Shown: positions 55,672-64,000 of the stretch, piece after piece
How positions within the stretch are numbered: position 1 is the stretch's first letter
Layout of the letters: every line of letters begins with the position of its first letter
Source: CAIWHR01 sp963836265
GTDB taxonomy: Bacteria > Pseudomonadota > Gammaproteobacteria > Burkholderiales > Casimicrobiaceae
Assembly (NCBI GenBank): GCA_963836265.1
Contig: CAWIIO010000011.1
Span: 1 to 64,000, forward strand
DNA: 64,000 bases
Direction of reading: 5' to 3'
Position numbers and translations under genes: made by a program
The notes under the pieces: generated by a model
The model's database searches: none
What the model saw: the letters and a program-made list of their open reading frames with translations, nothing else
What the model was told of the DNA's origin: nothing

Positions 55672-56121
55672 GTGAATCAGCGCGAGTTCTGGATCGGCGT
55701 CGTTTCGAAGGACCATGTCGACCTCGCCGTCGCCGGCGGCTACATCGAGTTGAGTCACGGCAAGGCCGGCCCGCTCGAACGCATGCGCGCCGGCGACGGC
55801 TTTGCCGTCTATTCGCCGCGGTCGAGCTACCCCGCCGGCGAATCCCTGCAAGCGTTCACGGCGATCGGCCCCATCCGAACGGGTATCGTCTACCAGGCCG
55901 CGCAAGGTCCCGACGGCACCCGCCCCTTTCGACTCGACGTCCACTGCCTGCCGGCGCGGGCCACGCCGGTCAAACCGTTGATCGAGCGCCTGTCCTTCAT
56001 TCGGAGCAAGACCCATTGGGGTGGCGCGTTCCGCTTCGGCCTCGTCCGCGTTCCCGCCGACGATTTTGGGCTGATCGCCAGCGCCATGGGGTGCTCGTCC
56101 GCTGGAGATCTCTCCCCCTGA
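55672..56121 (+). CDS. EVE-domain protein (UPF0310-like)
   Basis: A 149-residue single-domain protein. FWIGVVSKDHVDLAVAGGYI, ELSHGKAGPLERMRAGDGFA, VYSPRSSYPAGESLQAFTAI and the C-terminal SFIRSKTHWGGAFRFGL fit the EVE/PUA-like fold, which binds modified bases in DNA in some characterised homologues. The start is a GTG at 55672 with GGAG upstream. No restriction or modification gene is adjacent, so a defence role is not supported. Confidence 0.88.
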   Translation: MNQREFWIGVVSKDHVDLAVAGGYIELSHGKAGPLERMRAGDGFAVYSPRSSYPAGESLQAFTAIGPIRTGIVYQAAQGPDGTRPFRLDVHCLPARATPVKPLIERLSFIRSKTHWGGAFRFGLVRVPADDFGLIASAMGCSSAGDLSP

Positions 56122-56162
56122 CGCGCTCGACGCCGGCGGCGGGCTGCGCTATGTTCGGCGCC

Positions 56163-56681
56163 ATGACCGCCTCACCCGTTGCCACGCGGGCCGCACCGGC
56201 AGCGAACGGCAAGCCTGTCGCGCTCCGCTGGCAGTGGGCGCGGCTGCCCGGGCTGTCCTCGCTCGAACTCTACGCAGTGCTCGCCGCGCGGCAACAAGTG
56301 TTCGCCGTCGAGCAGCATTGCGCATTCCAGGACGCCGACGGAAACGATGCTTTCGCGTGGCACTTGCTGGGCTGGACCACGGAGCCCGGATCGTCGCAGC
56401 TTGCGGCGTACCTGCGAGTTATCGACGCCGGACGCAAGTACGCCGAGCCTTCGATCGGTCGCGTCCTCACGGTCCCGCCCTACCGGGGCATCGGCCTGGG
56501 CCGCGTGGTGATGCTCGAGGGCCTCGCGCGCGCTGGCGCCGTCTGGCCCGGCCGGGCCCTGCGCATCGCCGCTCAGCAACGGCTGGAGGCGTTCTATACG
56601 ACCCTCGCGTTCCGCACCGTCTCGGCGCCGTACGACGAAGACGGGATCGCGCACGTCGACATGCTCCGCGAAACGACGTGA
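56163..56681 (+). CDS. ElaA-like GNAT N-acetyltransferase
   Basis: A 172-residue GNAT-fold protein of the ElaA subgroup. ELYAVLAARQQVFAVEQHCA resembles the N-terminus of ElaA, and the acetyl-CoA binding loop is IGRVLTVPPYRGIGLGRVV (R-x-x-G-x-G/A pattern), ending with FYTTLAFRTVSAPYDEDGIA. The substrate is unknown. An ATG at 56151 four codons upstream is an alternative start. It is on the plus strand with the EVE gene 41 bases before it. Confidence 0.9.
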   Translation: MTASPVATRAAPAANGKPVALRWQWARLPGLSSLELYAVLAARQQVFAVEQHCAFQDADGNDAFAWHLLGWTTEPGSSQLAAYLRVIDAGRKYAEPSIGRVLTVPPYRGIGLGRVVMLEGLARAGAVWPGRALRIAAQQRLEAFYTTLAFRTVSAPYDEDGIAHVDMLRETT

Positions 56682-56811
56682 CCATCGCCGCGCACGCGCG
56701 TTCGCCTTGCGGCGCGGCGTGGCCGCCGCACCGTCATTCTGCCGGCACCGCGCCGAGACCGACGCCGGCCGCGCCGGCGTTTTCGTTGGCCATCGGTCCT
56801 TCCCTTCCGCC

Positions 56812-57732
56812 TTGACCTCCGCGGCCCGCCATCGCCGGGCGATCGTGTTCATGATCGTGGCCGCAGTCTGCTGGTCGTCGGGCGGCCTCCTCGTTCGCGC
56901 GCTGTCGATCGCGAATGCGTGGGAAATCGTGTTCTGGCGCTCGCTTTTCATGGCGGCGTTCGTCGCCGGAGTGCTTTTCGTCATCCACGGCCGGCGGATG
57001 GCAACAGCCGTCGTCGCCGTCGGGCGCCCGGGTCTTCTGGCGGGTCTCCTCCTCGCCGGAACTTTCTTCTTTTTCATCGGCTCGCTGACGCGAACGACGG
57101 TCGCCAATACCTTCGTGCTGATGAGCGTGTCGCCGTTTCTCGCCGCGCTCGCCGGCCGCCTGGTGCTGAGAGAGAGTGTTCCGGCGCGGACCTGGACGGC
57201 GATCGGCGTCGCGTTCGCCGGCATCGTCGTGATGTTCGCCGACTCGCTCGACGCCGGTCGCCTCGCGGGCAATCTGATGGCGCTCGGCGTGTCGTGTTGC
57301 TTCGCCGGACAGGTGATCGTGTTGCGCCTGTACCACGCGAAGATCGACATGCTGCCACAGGTGCTGATCGCCGGTCTGGCCTCGCTCGCGCTCGCCTTCG
57401 CGCTGTCGCCGCCTTTCGCCGCCGGCGGGCGCGACATCGCGATTCTGGCGCTGATGGGCTGTGTCCAGCTGGGCACCGGCTGCTTGCTCGCCACAGCCGC
57501 GTCGCGCGAGCTCAAGGCGACGGAACTCGGGCTCCTCGCACTGCTCGAGCCGATCCTCGGCCCGCTTTGGGTCTGGGCGCTCATGGCCGAGCGCCCGGAC
57601 GACGCCACGCTGGTGGGCGCCGTCATCGTGCTCACCGCCGTGATCGGCAACGAAGCGTTTGCCGCCTGGCGCGCGGCGCGCGGGCACGCGGCGGCGGCCG
57701 CCCTCACGCCGACGATTACGCCGGGGCCGTGA
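56812..57732 (+). CDS. EamA/DMT-family transporter-like membrane protein
   Basis: A roughly 306-residue inner-membrane protein with ten predicted helices in two EamA halves (AIVFMIVAAVCWSSGGLLVR in the first; LMALGVSCCFAGQVIVLRLY and LEPILGPLWVWALMAERPDD in the second), typical of drug/metabolite transporters. The start is uncertain: a TTG at 56812, an in-frame GTG at 56845 and an ATG at 56851 are all possible and none has a clear ribosome-binding site. Substrate not predictable. Confidence 0.88.
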   Translation: MTSAARHRRAIVFMIVAAVCWSSGGLLVRALSIANAWEIVFWRSLFMAAFVAGVLFVIHGRRMATAVVAVGRPGLLAGLLLAGTFFFFIGSLTRTTVANTFVLMSVSPFLAALAGRLVLRESVPARTWTAIGVAFAGIVVMFADSLDAGRLAGNLMALGVSCCFAGQVIVLRLYHAKIDMLPQVLIAGLASLALAFALSPPFAAGGRDIAILALMGCVQLGTGCLLATAASRELKATELGLLALLEPILGPLWVWALMAERPDDATLVGAVIVLTAVIGNEAFAAWRAARGHAAAAALTPTITPGP

Positions 57733-58100
57733 CCGCCGAGCGGGCGGGCGCGAAGTGCGAGGCGCTCGATTCCGTCCGAGGGGACCCGCGGGTCCGTTTG
57801 CTATGATGGGACGGTTCGGTTCAGGAGCCTGCCGGGCTCACTCTCACGGATGCATTGCGGGGCCAAAGAGCGATGGATGCCAGGCGGGAGGCGCAGCGAA
57901 TATCGGGAATGTTCGCAGCCCTTGCCCCGGCACCGCCGCGCTTTTTGGCACCCACCCGGCGGGACGCGGCGAGTCGGGCGACTCTCTGCGCTGTGCGCCC
58001 TCGCCCTGCTGCCGGTACGCCTTCGGCCGCGGCCGTTCAATTGCGCCCGACTCGCCGCCGTCGCGGGCGCGACACCCAGGCCGACCGGCTGCCGCGGTCC
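57733..58100. other. 368-base non-coding leader region before accA
   Basis: Between the EamA gene and accA no gene is supported; an open frame continuing into accA is low-complexity and lacks conservation. It holds a candidate extended -10 promoter (57802-57807) overlapped upstream by a perfect 14-base palindrome (57782-57795). Confidence 0.5.
57802..57807 (+). promoter_or_regulatory. Candidate extended -10 promoter upstream of accA
   Basis: TTTGCTATGAT gives an extended -10 (TGCTATGAT) about 290 bases before the accA ATG. The perfect palindrome GGACCCGCGGGTCC at 57782-57795 lies over the expected -35 position, so a repressor or activator site there is possible. Confidence 0.4.
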
Positions 58101-59069
58101 ATGAAGCAGACCTTCCTCGATTTCGAGCAGCCGATCGCCGATTTGCAGGCCAGGATCGACGAGCTCCGCTACGTCCACGAGGACTCCGCCGTCGACATCT
58201 CCGACGAGATCAACCGGCTGCAAAAAAAGAGCCAGCAGCTCACCCGAGACATTTACGGCAAGCTCACCGCGTGGCAGATCGCGCAGGTTGCGCGTCATCC
58301 GCAGCGGCCGTACACCCTCGATTACGTCAATGGGCTCTTCAGCGGTTTTCGCGAGCTGCACGGCGATCGCACGTACGCCGACGACCCGGCCATCGTCGGC
58401 GGACTCGCTCGCTTCAACGGCCAGCCGTGCATGCTGATCGGCCATCAGAAAGGGCGCGACACCAAGGAGAAGATCTACCGCAACTTCGGGATGCCCCGGC
58501 CCGAGGGTTATCGCAAGGCGCTGCGGCTGATGAAGCTCGCCGAGAAGTTCGGCCTTCCCCTGTTCACCTTCGTCGACACGCCGGGCGCGTACCCGGGCAT
58601 CGGCGCCGAGGAGCGCGGCCAATCCGAAGCGATCGGCCGCAACCTCTACGAGATGGCCGGCTTGCGCGTGCCGATCGCCGTCACGGTGATCGGCGAAGGC
58701 GGCTCCGGCGGAGCGCTCGCCATCGCCATCGGCGACGTCACGCTGATGCTTCAGTACGCGACCTACTCGGTGATCTCGCCCGAAGGCTGCGCGTCGATTC
58801 TGTGGAAGTCGGCGGACTTCGCAGCGGAAGCCGCGGAAACGCTCGGCATCACGGCGCCGCGCCTGAAGCAGCTGGGGTTGGTCGACAAGGTCGTCAGCGA
58901 GCCGCTCGGCGGCGCGCACCGGGATCATGCGGCGATGATGGTCACGCTGAAGAGGGCGTTGACCGAAGCGCTGCGCCAGGCGCAGGAACAGCCGCTCGAA
59001 ACGCTGCTCGACACGCGCGAGGACAAGGTCCTCTCTTATGGCAAGTTCAAGGAGATTCCTGCCGGGTAG
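58101..59069 (+). CDS. accA: Acetyl-CoA carboxylase carboxyltransferase subunit alpha
   Basis: A 322-residue subunit that with AccD transfers the carboxyl group from biotin to acetyl-CoA, the first step of fatty acid synthesis. Start MKQTFLDFEQPIADLQARID is the family N-terminus. Conserved blocks include GHQKGRDTKEKIYRNFGMPR, FVDTPGAYPGIGAEERGQSE and the oxyanion-hole region GEGGSGGALAIAIGDVTLML. The accA-tilS order is common in betaproteobacteria. It is separated from tilS by 200 bases. Confidence 0.97.
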   Translation: MKQTFLDFEQPIADLQARIDELRYVHEDSAVDISDEINRLQKKSQQLTRDIYGKLTAWQIAQVARHPQRPYTLDYVNGLFSGFRELHGDRTYADDPAIVGGLARFNGQPCMLIGHQKGRDTKEKIYRNFGMPRPEGYRKALRLMKLAEKFGLPLFTFVDTPGAYPGIGAEERGQSEAIGRNLYEMAGLRVPIAVTVIGEGGSGGALAIAIGDVTLMLQYATYSVISPEGCASILWKSADFAAEAAETLGITAPRLKQLGLVDKVVSEPLGGAHRDHAAMMVTLKRALTEALRQAQEQPLETLLDTREDKVLSYGKFKEIPAG

Positions 59070-59269
59070 GACCCGGTCGGGCTTGCCGTCACGCATGCGT
59101 TGGGCAGCAACCCGAAGGACCCGAAGGGGCGGCGCGATCCGGGTGGATTGCTGCGGTCTCGCCCGCCATCCTCCCGGTGTTTGTTCGCGCTTCGGAACCT
59201 GCACCGCCCCCGAGCTGCCGGCGTCGCGCCCGCGACCCTGAAAGCGACAAGCTCCCGGCTTCCGGACAG

Positions 59270-60688
59270 ATGCGCCGCTCCGCCACCGATCCGGTGCTCT
59301 TAGCCGCTGCCGCCGCGCTCGCGGCCTGCGCAGCGTCCGCCGCGCGCAACGCCCGTTCGGCGATCGCGCCACCGCGCGTCGCCGTTGCCCTCTCGGGCGG
59401 CCGAGATTCGATGGTGCTGCTCGACGCGCTCTCGGAAATCGCGCCCGCGAACGGCGTCGCCCTTGCCGCCGTCCACGTCGATCATGGGCTGTCCCGGAAT
59501 GCCGGCGCGTGGGCGGAATTCTGCGCCGGCGAATGCCGAAAGCGGCGCGTGCCGCTGACCGTGCGCAAGGTCGTCGTGGAGCGGGCAGGACCGGGGGGGC
59601 CCGAAGCGGCGGCGCGCGACGCGCGTTATCGCGCGTTCGAAGCGCTCGAGGCGGATTTCGTCGCGCTCGCGCATCACGGCGACGACCAGGCGGAGACGCT
59701 GTTGCTGCAACTCCTGCGCGGCGCGGGGCCGCCCGGTCTTGCCGCGATGCCGGTGCTGCACGCGCGGCGCGCGGGGCCGGCACTGCTGCGTCCCTTTGTC
59801 GCGCTTCCGGGCGCGGCGCTCGAGGCGTACGCGAAAGCACACGGCATCGCGTGGATCGACGACGAGTCGAATGCCGACCTCGCGCTTCGCCGCAACTTTC
59901 TCCGGCACCAGATTGCGCCACGCCTTGCGAGCGCCTTTCCCGGCTATCCGGCAACCCTCGTGCGCGCGGCCGCCCACCAGGCGGAGGCGGCGCGGCTCGC
60001 CGACGAGCTCGCGGCGCAGGACGCCGGCGCTCTCCTGGTCACCGCGGGCGCGGCCGGCGAAACGCTCGACCGGCACGCCTTTTCGGCATTGGCCGCGAGC
60101 GCGCCGCATCGCGCGCGGAATCTGCTGCGCTGGTTCCTCCACCGGCACGGTTTGCGCGCGCCCTCTGCGGCACGGCTCGCCGCGATGCAGGATCAGCTCG
60201 CTCGCGCCTCCGCCGACGCCCGGGTGCGACTCGCGCACGACGGGGTCGAGCTCGGATTCCACCGCGGCCGCATCGTCGTTCACGCGCCGTCGATTCCGTC
60301 GTTCGCGCTGCCTTGGCGTGGCGAAGCCGATCTCGCGCTGCCGCACGGGATTCTCGAATTTGCGCCGACCCCGGGAACGGGACTCGCGGCCACGGTGCTG
60401 GCACAAGGATCGACGGTCGTCCGGCCGCGCGCCGGCGGCGAGCGAATTCGCCTCGCGAGCGGCCGCCCCCGCCAGGCGTTGAAGCGGCTGCTGCAAAGCG
60501 CAGGCGTTCCCCACTGGCAACGCGACACGCTGCCGCTCGTCTGGTGCGGCGACACGCTCGCCGCGGTCCCCGGCATCGGCGTCGACGTCGCATTCGCCGC
60601 CGCCGCTGGTTCGCCGGGCTACGAAGTGCGCTGGCATCCCCGCCGGAGTGCGCTGCGCCCTCCACTGCCGGGCGCAGAAGCCCTGTAG
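59270..60688 (+). CDS. tilS: tRNA(Ile)-lysidine synthase
   Basis: A 472-residue enzyme that converts cytidine 34 of the CAU-anticodon tRNA-Ile to lysidine. The PP-loop VALSGGRDSMVLLDAL (Ser42-Gly-Gly-Arg-Asp-Ser) begins the N-terminal adenylation domain, followed by VHVDHGLSRNAGAW and AHHGDDQAETLLLQLLRGAG. The C-terminal tRNA-binding domain includes RLASGRPRQALKRLLQSAGV and WRHP-like end. The start at 59270 has no strong Shine-Dalgarno; the preceding 200 bases contain nothing recognisable. Confidence 0.95.
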   Translation: MRRSATDPVLLAAAAALAACAASAARNARSAIAPPRVAVALSGGRDSMVLLDALSEIAPANGVALAAVHVDHGLSRNAGAWAEFCAGECRKRRVPLTVRKVVVERAGPGGPEAAARDARYRAFEALEADFVALAHHGDDQAETLLLQLLRGAGPPGLAAMPVLHARRAGPALLRPFVALPGAALEAYAKAHGIAWIDDESNADLALRRNFLRHQIAPRLASAFPGYPATLVRAAAHQAEAARLADELAAQDAGALLVTAGAAGETLDRHAFSALAASAPHRARNLLRWFLHRHGLRAPSAARLAAMQDQLARASADARVRLAHDGVELGFHRGRIVVHAPSIPSFALPWRGEADLALPHGILEFAPTPGTGLAATVLAQGSTVVRPRAGGERIRLASGRPRQALKRLLQSAGVPHWQRDTLPLVWCGDTLAAVPGIGVDVAFAAAAGSPGYEVRWHPRRSALRPPLPGAEAL

Positions 60689-60997
60689 GCCACGCCGCGA
60701 CGCCCATCGCCGCGTCCGGAAAGCTTGATGCCAATCAACAGGCGGCGCTCCCGCCGCAGGTAGGCTCACCCGAACCCTTCTTCGCGACGACAGCAGGGCA
60801 GTCCACGGGCCGCTCTCGTCCGCGCCCGCGCCCGCGTCCGCGGCGCACGCAAAGGGGCTTCGCGCGGGAGGGCAATCGATTGACAGGAAGGGCGGTTGCG
60901 GGCCTAATCTGCCGCAATCGCGAAGGGCGTACCCACGGTGCGAGAGTCCCGGAAACGGCGCCGTGTTCGCGCGGATAACGTGTCGAGGAGGGGTCAA
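60689..60997. other. 309-base intergenic region between tilS and dctP
   Basis: Contains the dctP promoter candidate at 60880-60910 and the ribosome-binding site GAGGAGGGG before the dctP ATG. No gene, terminator hairpin or repeat is evident in the first 190 bases. Confidence 0.5.
60880..60910 (+). promoter_or_regulatory. Candidate sigma70 promoter of dctPQM
   Basis: TTGACA (60880-60885) and TAATCT (60905-60910) are separated by 19 bases, slightly long. They lie about 90 bases before the dctP ATG, consistent with an own promoter for the transporter operon. Confidence 0.4.
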
Positions 60998-61993
60998 ATG
61001 AAGCTACGTTTCGCACTCGCCGTCGCCGCTGCGGCGACATTTGCGGTGGCCGGCATCGCGTCGGCGCAGCAGCCGATCGTCATCAAGTTCAGCCACGTCG
61101 TCGCCGAAAACACGCCCAAGGGTCAGGGCGCGCTCAAGTTCAAGGAGCTCGCGGAGAAGAAATTGCCGGGCAAGGTGCAGGTTCAAGTGTTCCCGAGCTC
61201 GCAGCTCTTCGGTGACGCGAAGGAGCTCGAGGCGCTGCTCCTGGGTGACGTGCAGATCATCGCCCCGTCGCTGTCGAAGTTCGATCGCTACACCAAGCAG
61301 CTCCAGGTGTTCGACCTTCCGTTCATGTTCGACAACATCGAGGCGGTCGACCGGTTCCAGGATGGCCCGGTGGGCCAGAAGCTTCTCAACTCCATGACCG
61401 GCAAGGGCATCAAGGGCCTCGGCTACTGGCACAACGGCATGAAGCAGCTCTCCGACGACAAGGATGAGCTGAAGCGTCCCGAGGACGTCAAGGGGTTGAA
61501 GTTCCGCATCCAGGCGTCGGACGTGCTCGAGGCGCAATTCCGCGCCGTCGGGGCGAACCCGCAGAAGATGGCGTTCAGCGAGGTCTACCAGGCGCTGCAG
61601 ACGGGCGTGGTCGATGGGCAGGAGAACACCTGGTCCAACATCTACTCCCAGAAGTTCTACGAGGTGCAGAAGACGATCGCGGTGACCAACCACGGCGTGA
61701 TCGACTACATGGTGATCACCAACGCGAAATGGTGGGACGGTCTCCCGCCGGACGTGCGCAAGGGACTGCAGGAAGCCATGAAGGAAGCGACGGCTTACGC
61801 CAACAAGCTCGCCGGCGATCTGAACGAGCAGGACCGCAAGAAGATCGCCGACGCCGGCAAGGCCAAGATCCAGGAGTTGTCGAAGGACGACATCGCCGCC
61901 TGGAAAAAGGCCATGCACCCAGTGTGGAAGAGGTTCGAAGGCGAGATCGGCAAGGATGTGATCGAGGCCGCCGACAAGTCGAACGGGAGTTGA
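60998..61993 (+). CDS. TRAP transporter substrate-binding protein (DctP family)
   Basis: A 331-residue periplasmic binding protein of a TRAP C4-dicarboxylate-type system. Signal peptide MKLRFALAVAAAATFAVA with cleavage near ASA-QQ, then VIKFSHVVAENTPKGQGALK, FPSSQLFGDAKELEALLLGD and RPEDVKGLKFRIQASDV, which contains the carboxylate-binding Arg (FRIQ). GAGGAGGGG before the ATG is a strong site. The ligand is an organic acid; C4-dicarboxylates, sialic acids and others are known for the family. First of three genes, with dctQ 26 bases downstream. Confidence 0.95.
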   Translation: MKLRFALAVAAAATFAVAGIASAQQPIVIKFSHVVAENTPKGQGALKFKELAEKKLPGKVQVQVFPSSQLFGDAKELEALLLGDVQIIAPSLSKFDRYTKQLQVFDLPFMFDNIEAVDRFQDGPVGQKLLNSMTGKGIKGLGYWHNGMKQLSDDKDELKRPEDVKGLKFRIQASDVLEAQFRAVGANPQKMAFSEVYQALQTGVVDGQENTWSNIYSQKFYEVQKTIAVTNHGVIDYMVITNAKWWDGLPPDVRKGLQEAMKEATAYANKLAGDLNEQDRKKIADAGKAKIQELSKDDIAAWKKAMHPVWKRFEGEIGKDVIEAADKSNGS

Positions 61994-62019
61994 CCGCCCG
62001 CCGGGCGTAGGGAGGCGCC

Positions 62020-62571
62020 ATGCGGCTCCGGTGGCTGGGCACGCTGGAGGAGTGGTTCATCGCGGCCATCCTCGCGGTGATGACGAGCGTCACCTTCACG
62101 CAGGTGGTCGCCCGGTACATTTTCAACTACAGCTTCGTCTGGGCCCTCGAGCTCGTCACGTACCTGTTTGCGTGGCTCATCTTCCTGGGCATGGCGTACG
62201 GGGTGCGCGTCGGCTCCCACATCGGGGTCGACGCGCTCGTCAAGTCGCTGAAGCCGGGGCCGGCCCGCGTAGTCGGGGCGCTGGCCGCATTCTGCTGCAT
62301 CGTGTATTCGGTCATCGGGCTCATCGGCGGCTCGGTCTACGTCAAGAAGATGTACGACGTCGGCATCATGGCGCAGGACCTGCCGATCGAGCAGTGGATC
62401 CCGCGCCTGGTGCTGCCGTTCGGCTTTGCCCTGCTCATCATCCGCTTCACGGAGCTTTTCTATCGGGTCGTCACCGGACGCGAGCGGGGCCTGCATCTCG
62501 CCGATGAGGCGGCCGAAGCCCTCAAGCTCAAGACGGACGAACATCTGGGCGAGGACGGAGAGCGTTCGTGA
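62020..62571 (+). CDS. TRAP transporter small membrane subunit (DctQ family)
   Basis: A 183-residue membrane subunit with four helices (EEWFIAAILAVMTSVTFTQV, ELVTYLFAWLIFLGMAYGVR, VVGALAAFCCIVYSVIGLIG, LPFGFALLIIRFTELFYRV) linking DctP-dependent transport to DctM. GGGAGGCGCC lies just before the ATG. Its stop overlaps the DctM start (GTGA), so the two are translationally coupled. Confidence 0.95.
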   Translation: MRLRWLGTLEEWFIAAILAVMTSVTFTQVVARYIFNYSFVWALELVTYLFAWLIFLGMAYGVRVGSHIGVDALVKSLKPGPARVVGALAAFCCIVYSVIGLIGGSVYVKKMYDVGIMAQDLPIEQWIPRLVLPFGFALLIIRFTELFYRVVTGRERGLHLADEAAEALKLKTDEHLGEDGERS

Positions 62572-63845
62572 CCACGCTTGCGCTGTTCGTCCTGCTGTTC
62601 GCGTTCATGCTGCTCGGCATGCCGATCGCGATCGCGCTCGGCCTGTCGTCGCTGCTCACCATCCTGTTCTTCGGCCAGGATTCGCTGGCGTCGCTGGCCC
62701 TGAAGCTGTTCGAAACGTCCGAGCATTTCACGCTGCTCGCGATCCCGTTCTTCATCCTTTCCGGCGCGTTCATGACCACCGGCGGCGTGGCGAAGCGAAT
62801 GGTTCACTTCGCCAACGCCAGCATTGGACATCTGCGCGGCGGCCTCGCGATGGCCTCGGTGCTCGCGTGCATGCTGTTCGCGGCGGTATCGGGGTCCTCG
62901 CCGGCGACCGTGGTGGCGGTGGGATCGATCGTCATCGCGGGCATGGTGCGGACGGGCTACACCAAAGAATTTGCGGCAGGCGTGATCTGTAACGCAGGGA
63001 CCCTGGGGATCCTGATCCCGCCCTCGATCGTGATGGTCGTCTATGCGGCGGCGACCGAGACCTCGGTGGGCAAGCTGTTCATGGCGGGCATTCTTCCCGG
63101 CATCGTGCTTGGCCTCATGCTGATGGTCGCGATCTACTTCCGGGCGCGTGCTCTCGACATCCCGCTGCAGCCCAGGGCCTCCGTTCGCGAAGTGCTCGAC
63201 GCCGGGCGCAAGTCGATATGGGGGCTGCTGTTGCTCGTCATCATCCTCGGCGGCATCTACGGCGGGATCTTCACGCCCACCGAGGCGGCCGCCGTCGCTG
63301 CGGTGTACGCATTCGTCATCGCGGTATTCGTCTACCGCGACATCGGCATGAGGCATGTGCCGATGGTGCTGGTCGACGCGGCGAAGGTGACGGTGATGCT
63401 GATGTTCATCGTCGCCAACGCGCTTCTCTTCGCCCACGTCCTCACCACCGAGCGCATCCCGCAGGCGATCACCGAACAGATCGTGGCGATGGGGATGGCG
63501 CCGTGGCAGTTCCTGGTCGTGGTGAACATCCTGCTGCTGATCGCCGGCAACTTCATGGAGCCGACCGGAATCATCCTGATCCTCGCGCCGATCCTCTTCC
63601 CGATCGCAACCGAGCTTGGAATCGACCCGGTGCACCTGGGCATCATCATGGTGGTCAATCTCGAGATCGGGATGGTGACGCCGCCCGTGGGCCTCAACCT
63701 CTTCGTGACCTCCGGGATCACCAACATGTCGATCGTGGAAGTCGTGCGCGCGGCCCTGCCCTGGCTGGGGGTGCTGCTTGTCTTCCTCGTCATCGTCACC
63801 TACGTGCCGCAGCTGTCGCTGGTCATTCCGAACCTCCTGTTCTGA
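62568..63845 (+). CDS. TRAP transporter large permease subunit (DctM family)
   Basis: A 425-residue permease with about twelve membrane segments, the ion-coupled core of the TRAP importer. Conserved features include GAVSGSS-type loop (MLFAAVSGSSPATVVAVGSI), LIPPSIVMVVYAAATETSVG and MVVNLEIGMVTPPVGLNLF. The start is a GTG at 62568 inside the end of dctQ. Sodium coupling is usual for the family; the substrate is set by DctP. Confidence 0.96.
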   Translation: MTTLALFVLLFAFMLLGMPIAIALGLSSLLTILFFGQDSLASLALKLFETSEHFTLLAIPFFILSGAFMTTGGVAKRMVHFANASIGHLRGGLAMASVLACMLFAAVSGSSPATVVAVGSIVIAGMVRTGYTKEFAAGVICNAGTLGILIPPSIVMVVYAAATETSVGKLFMAGILPGIVLGLMLMVAIYFRARALDIPLQPRASVREVLDAGRKSIWGLLLLVIILGGIYGGIFTPTEAAAVAAVYAFVIAVFVYRDIGMRHVPMVLVDAAKVTVMLMFIVANALLFAHVLTTERIPQAITEQIVAMGMAPWQFLVVVNILLLIAGNFMEPTGIILILAPILFPIATELGIDPVHLGIIMVVNLEIGMVTPPVGLNLFVTSGITNMSIVEVVRAALPWLGVLLVFLVIVTYVPQLSLVIPNLLF

Positions 63846-63869
63846 CCCGGATCGACGCTCCGGCCAGGG

Positions 63870-63887
63870 GGAGCGCGCTGGCGCTCC
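63870..63887 (+). terminator. Hairpin after the TRAP operon
   Basis: Arms GGAGCGC and GCGCTCC pair perfectly over seven bases with a GCTG loop, 24 bases after the DctM stop. No T-run follows, so termination is only possible. Nothing else is evident to the window end. Confidence 0.35.
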
Positions 63888-64000
63888 ATCACGCGATCCG
63901 GGGGTGGCTGCCCATCATCGTCGGCGACGCTCCGCGCGCGCCGGAACCGGCCGCGCCGCCGCGAAAGAATGCGGCGCAGCCCTCGGCCGATGCGAATCCC

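Noticed and set aside
57855..58100. An N-terminal extension of accA reaching back about 80 codons.
   Set aside because: The added residues are low-complexity and not part of the AccA family, which starts at MKQTFLDFEQ.
1..64000. CRISPR array or phage structural genes.
   Set aside because: No regularly spaced direct repeats and no capsid, tail or terminase genes were seen; only an integrase and a small DNA-binding protein occur at the left edge.

Overview
The window is GC-rich chromosomal DNA from a betaproteobacterium, probably Burkholderiales or a close relative. This is inferred from the surE-pcm-nlpD-rpoS cluster, the alaC-hom-thrC order, a DUF1631 protein, HrpA, a NitT/TauT-type ABC transporter and a split pntAA/pntAB/pntB transhydrogenase. 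Most of it is ordinary housekeeping and metabolism, with short accessory patches.

Layout. 0-1.3 kb: the end of an integrative element, with an excisionase-like HTH protein overlapping a tyrosine integrase that abuts the 3' end of an initiator tRNA-fMet gene (minus strand). 1.5-4.2 kb: a minus-strand nitrate/sulfonate/taurine-type ABC importer. 4.3-9.8 kb: alaC, hom, thrC and a membrane C13 (legumain-like) protein that lacks the expected catalytic His. 10-16 kb: a Mth938-domain protein, a hotdog protein, a TonB-like proline-rich protein, an ABC exporter, a Tat-type Rieske protein and a histone-deacetylase-fold amidohydrolase. 16-20.4 kb: MoxR ATPase, DUF58 protein and a TgpA-like transglutaminase. 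20.4-27 kb (minus): ppc, surE, pcm, nlpD, rpoS. 27-34 kb: mltB, divergent pyrD, then a minus-strand run of DUF1631, CinA-like MoCF, EI24/CysZ-like and MaoC proteins. 34-44.6 kb: hrpA, an orphan dipeptide-type binding protein, a 1143-residue CPBP-protease membrane protein and a CaiB-type CoA transferase. 44.7-47.6 kb: the transhydrogenase. 47.8-50.6 kb: a TPR/GT41 (O-GlcNAc transferase-like) protein joined to a GT2-type glycosyltransferase across an apparent one-base frameshift. 50.6-57.7 kb: small mixed genes (iron-permease-family protein, orphan alpha/beta hydrolase, tartrate/D-malate dehydrogenase, RCC1-repeat remnant, ICMT-like, EVE-domain, ElaA-like GNAT and EamA proteins). 58-64 kb: accA, tilS and a DctPQM TRAP transporter.

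Working together: AlaC, Hom and ThrC serve alanine and threonine synthesis. SurE, Pcm, NlpD and RpoS serve stationary phase and envelope functions. MoxR, DUF58 and the transglutaminase form the usual AAA+/vWA-associated cluster. DctP, DctQ and DctM form one organic-acid importer.

The most interesting non-textbook observations are the frameshifted GT41-GT2 fusion, a modular GC-rich repeat at gene boundaries that also occurs in frame inside hrpA, the His-less C13 protein, and the oversized CPBP protein. I did not find a clearly new multi-gene defence or biosynthetic system. Start codons and promoters were judged by eye.
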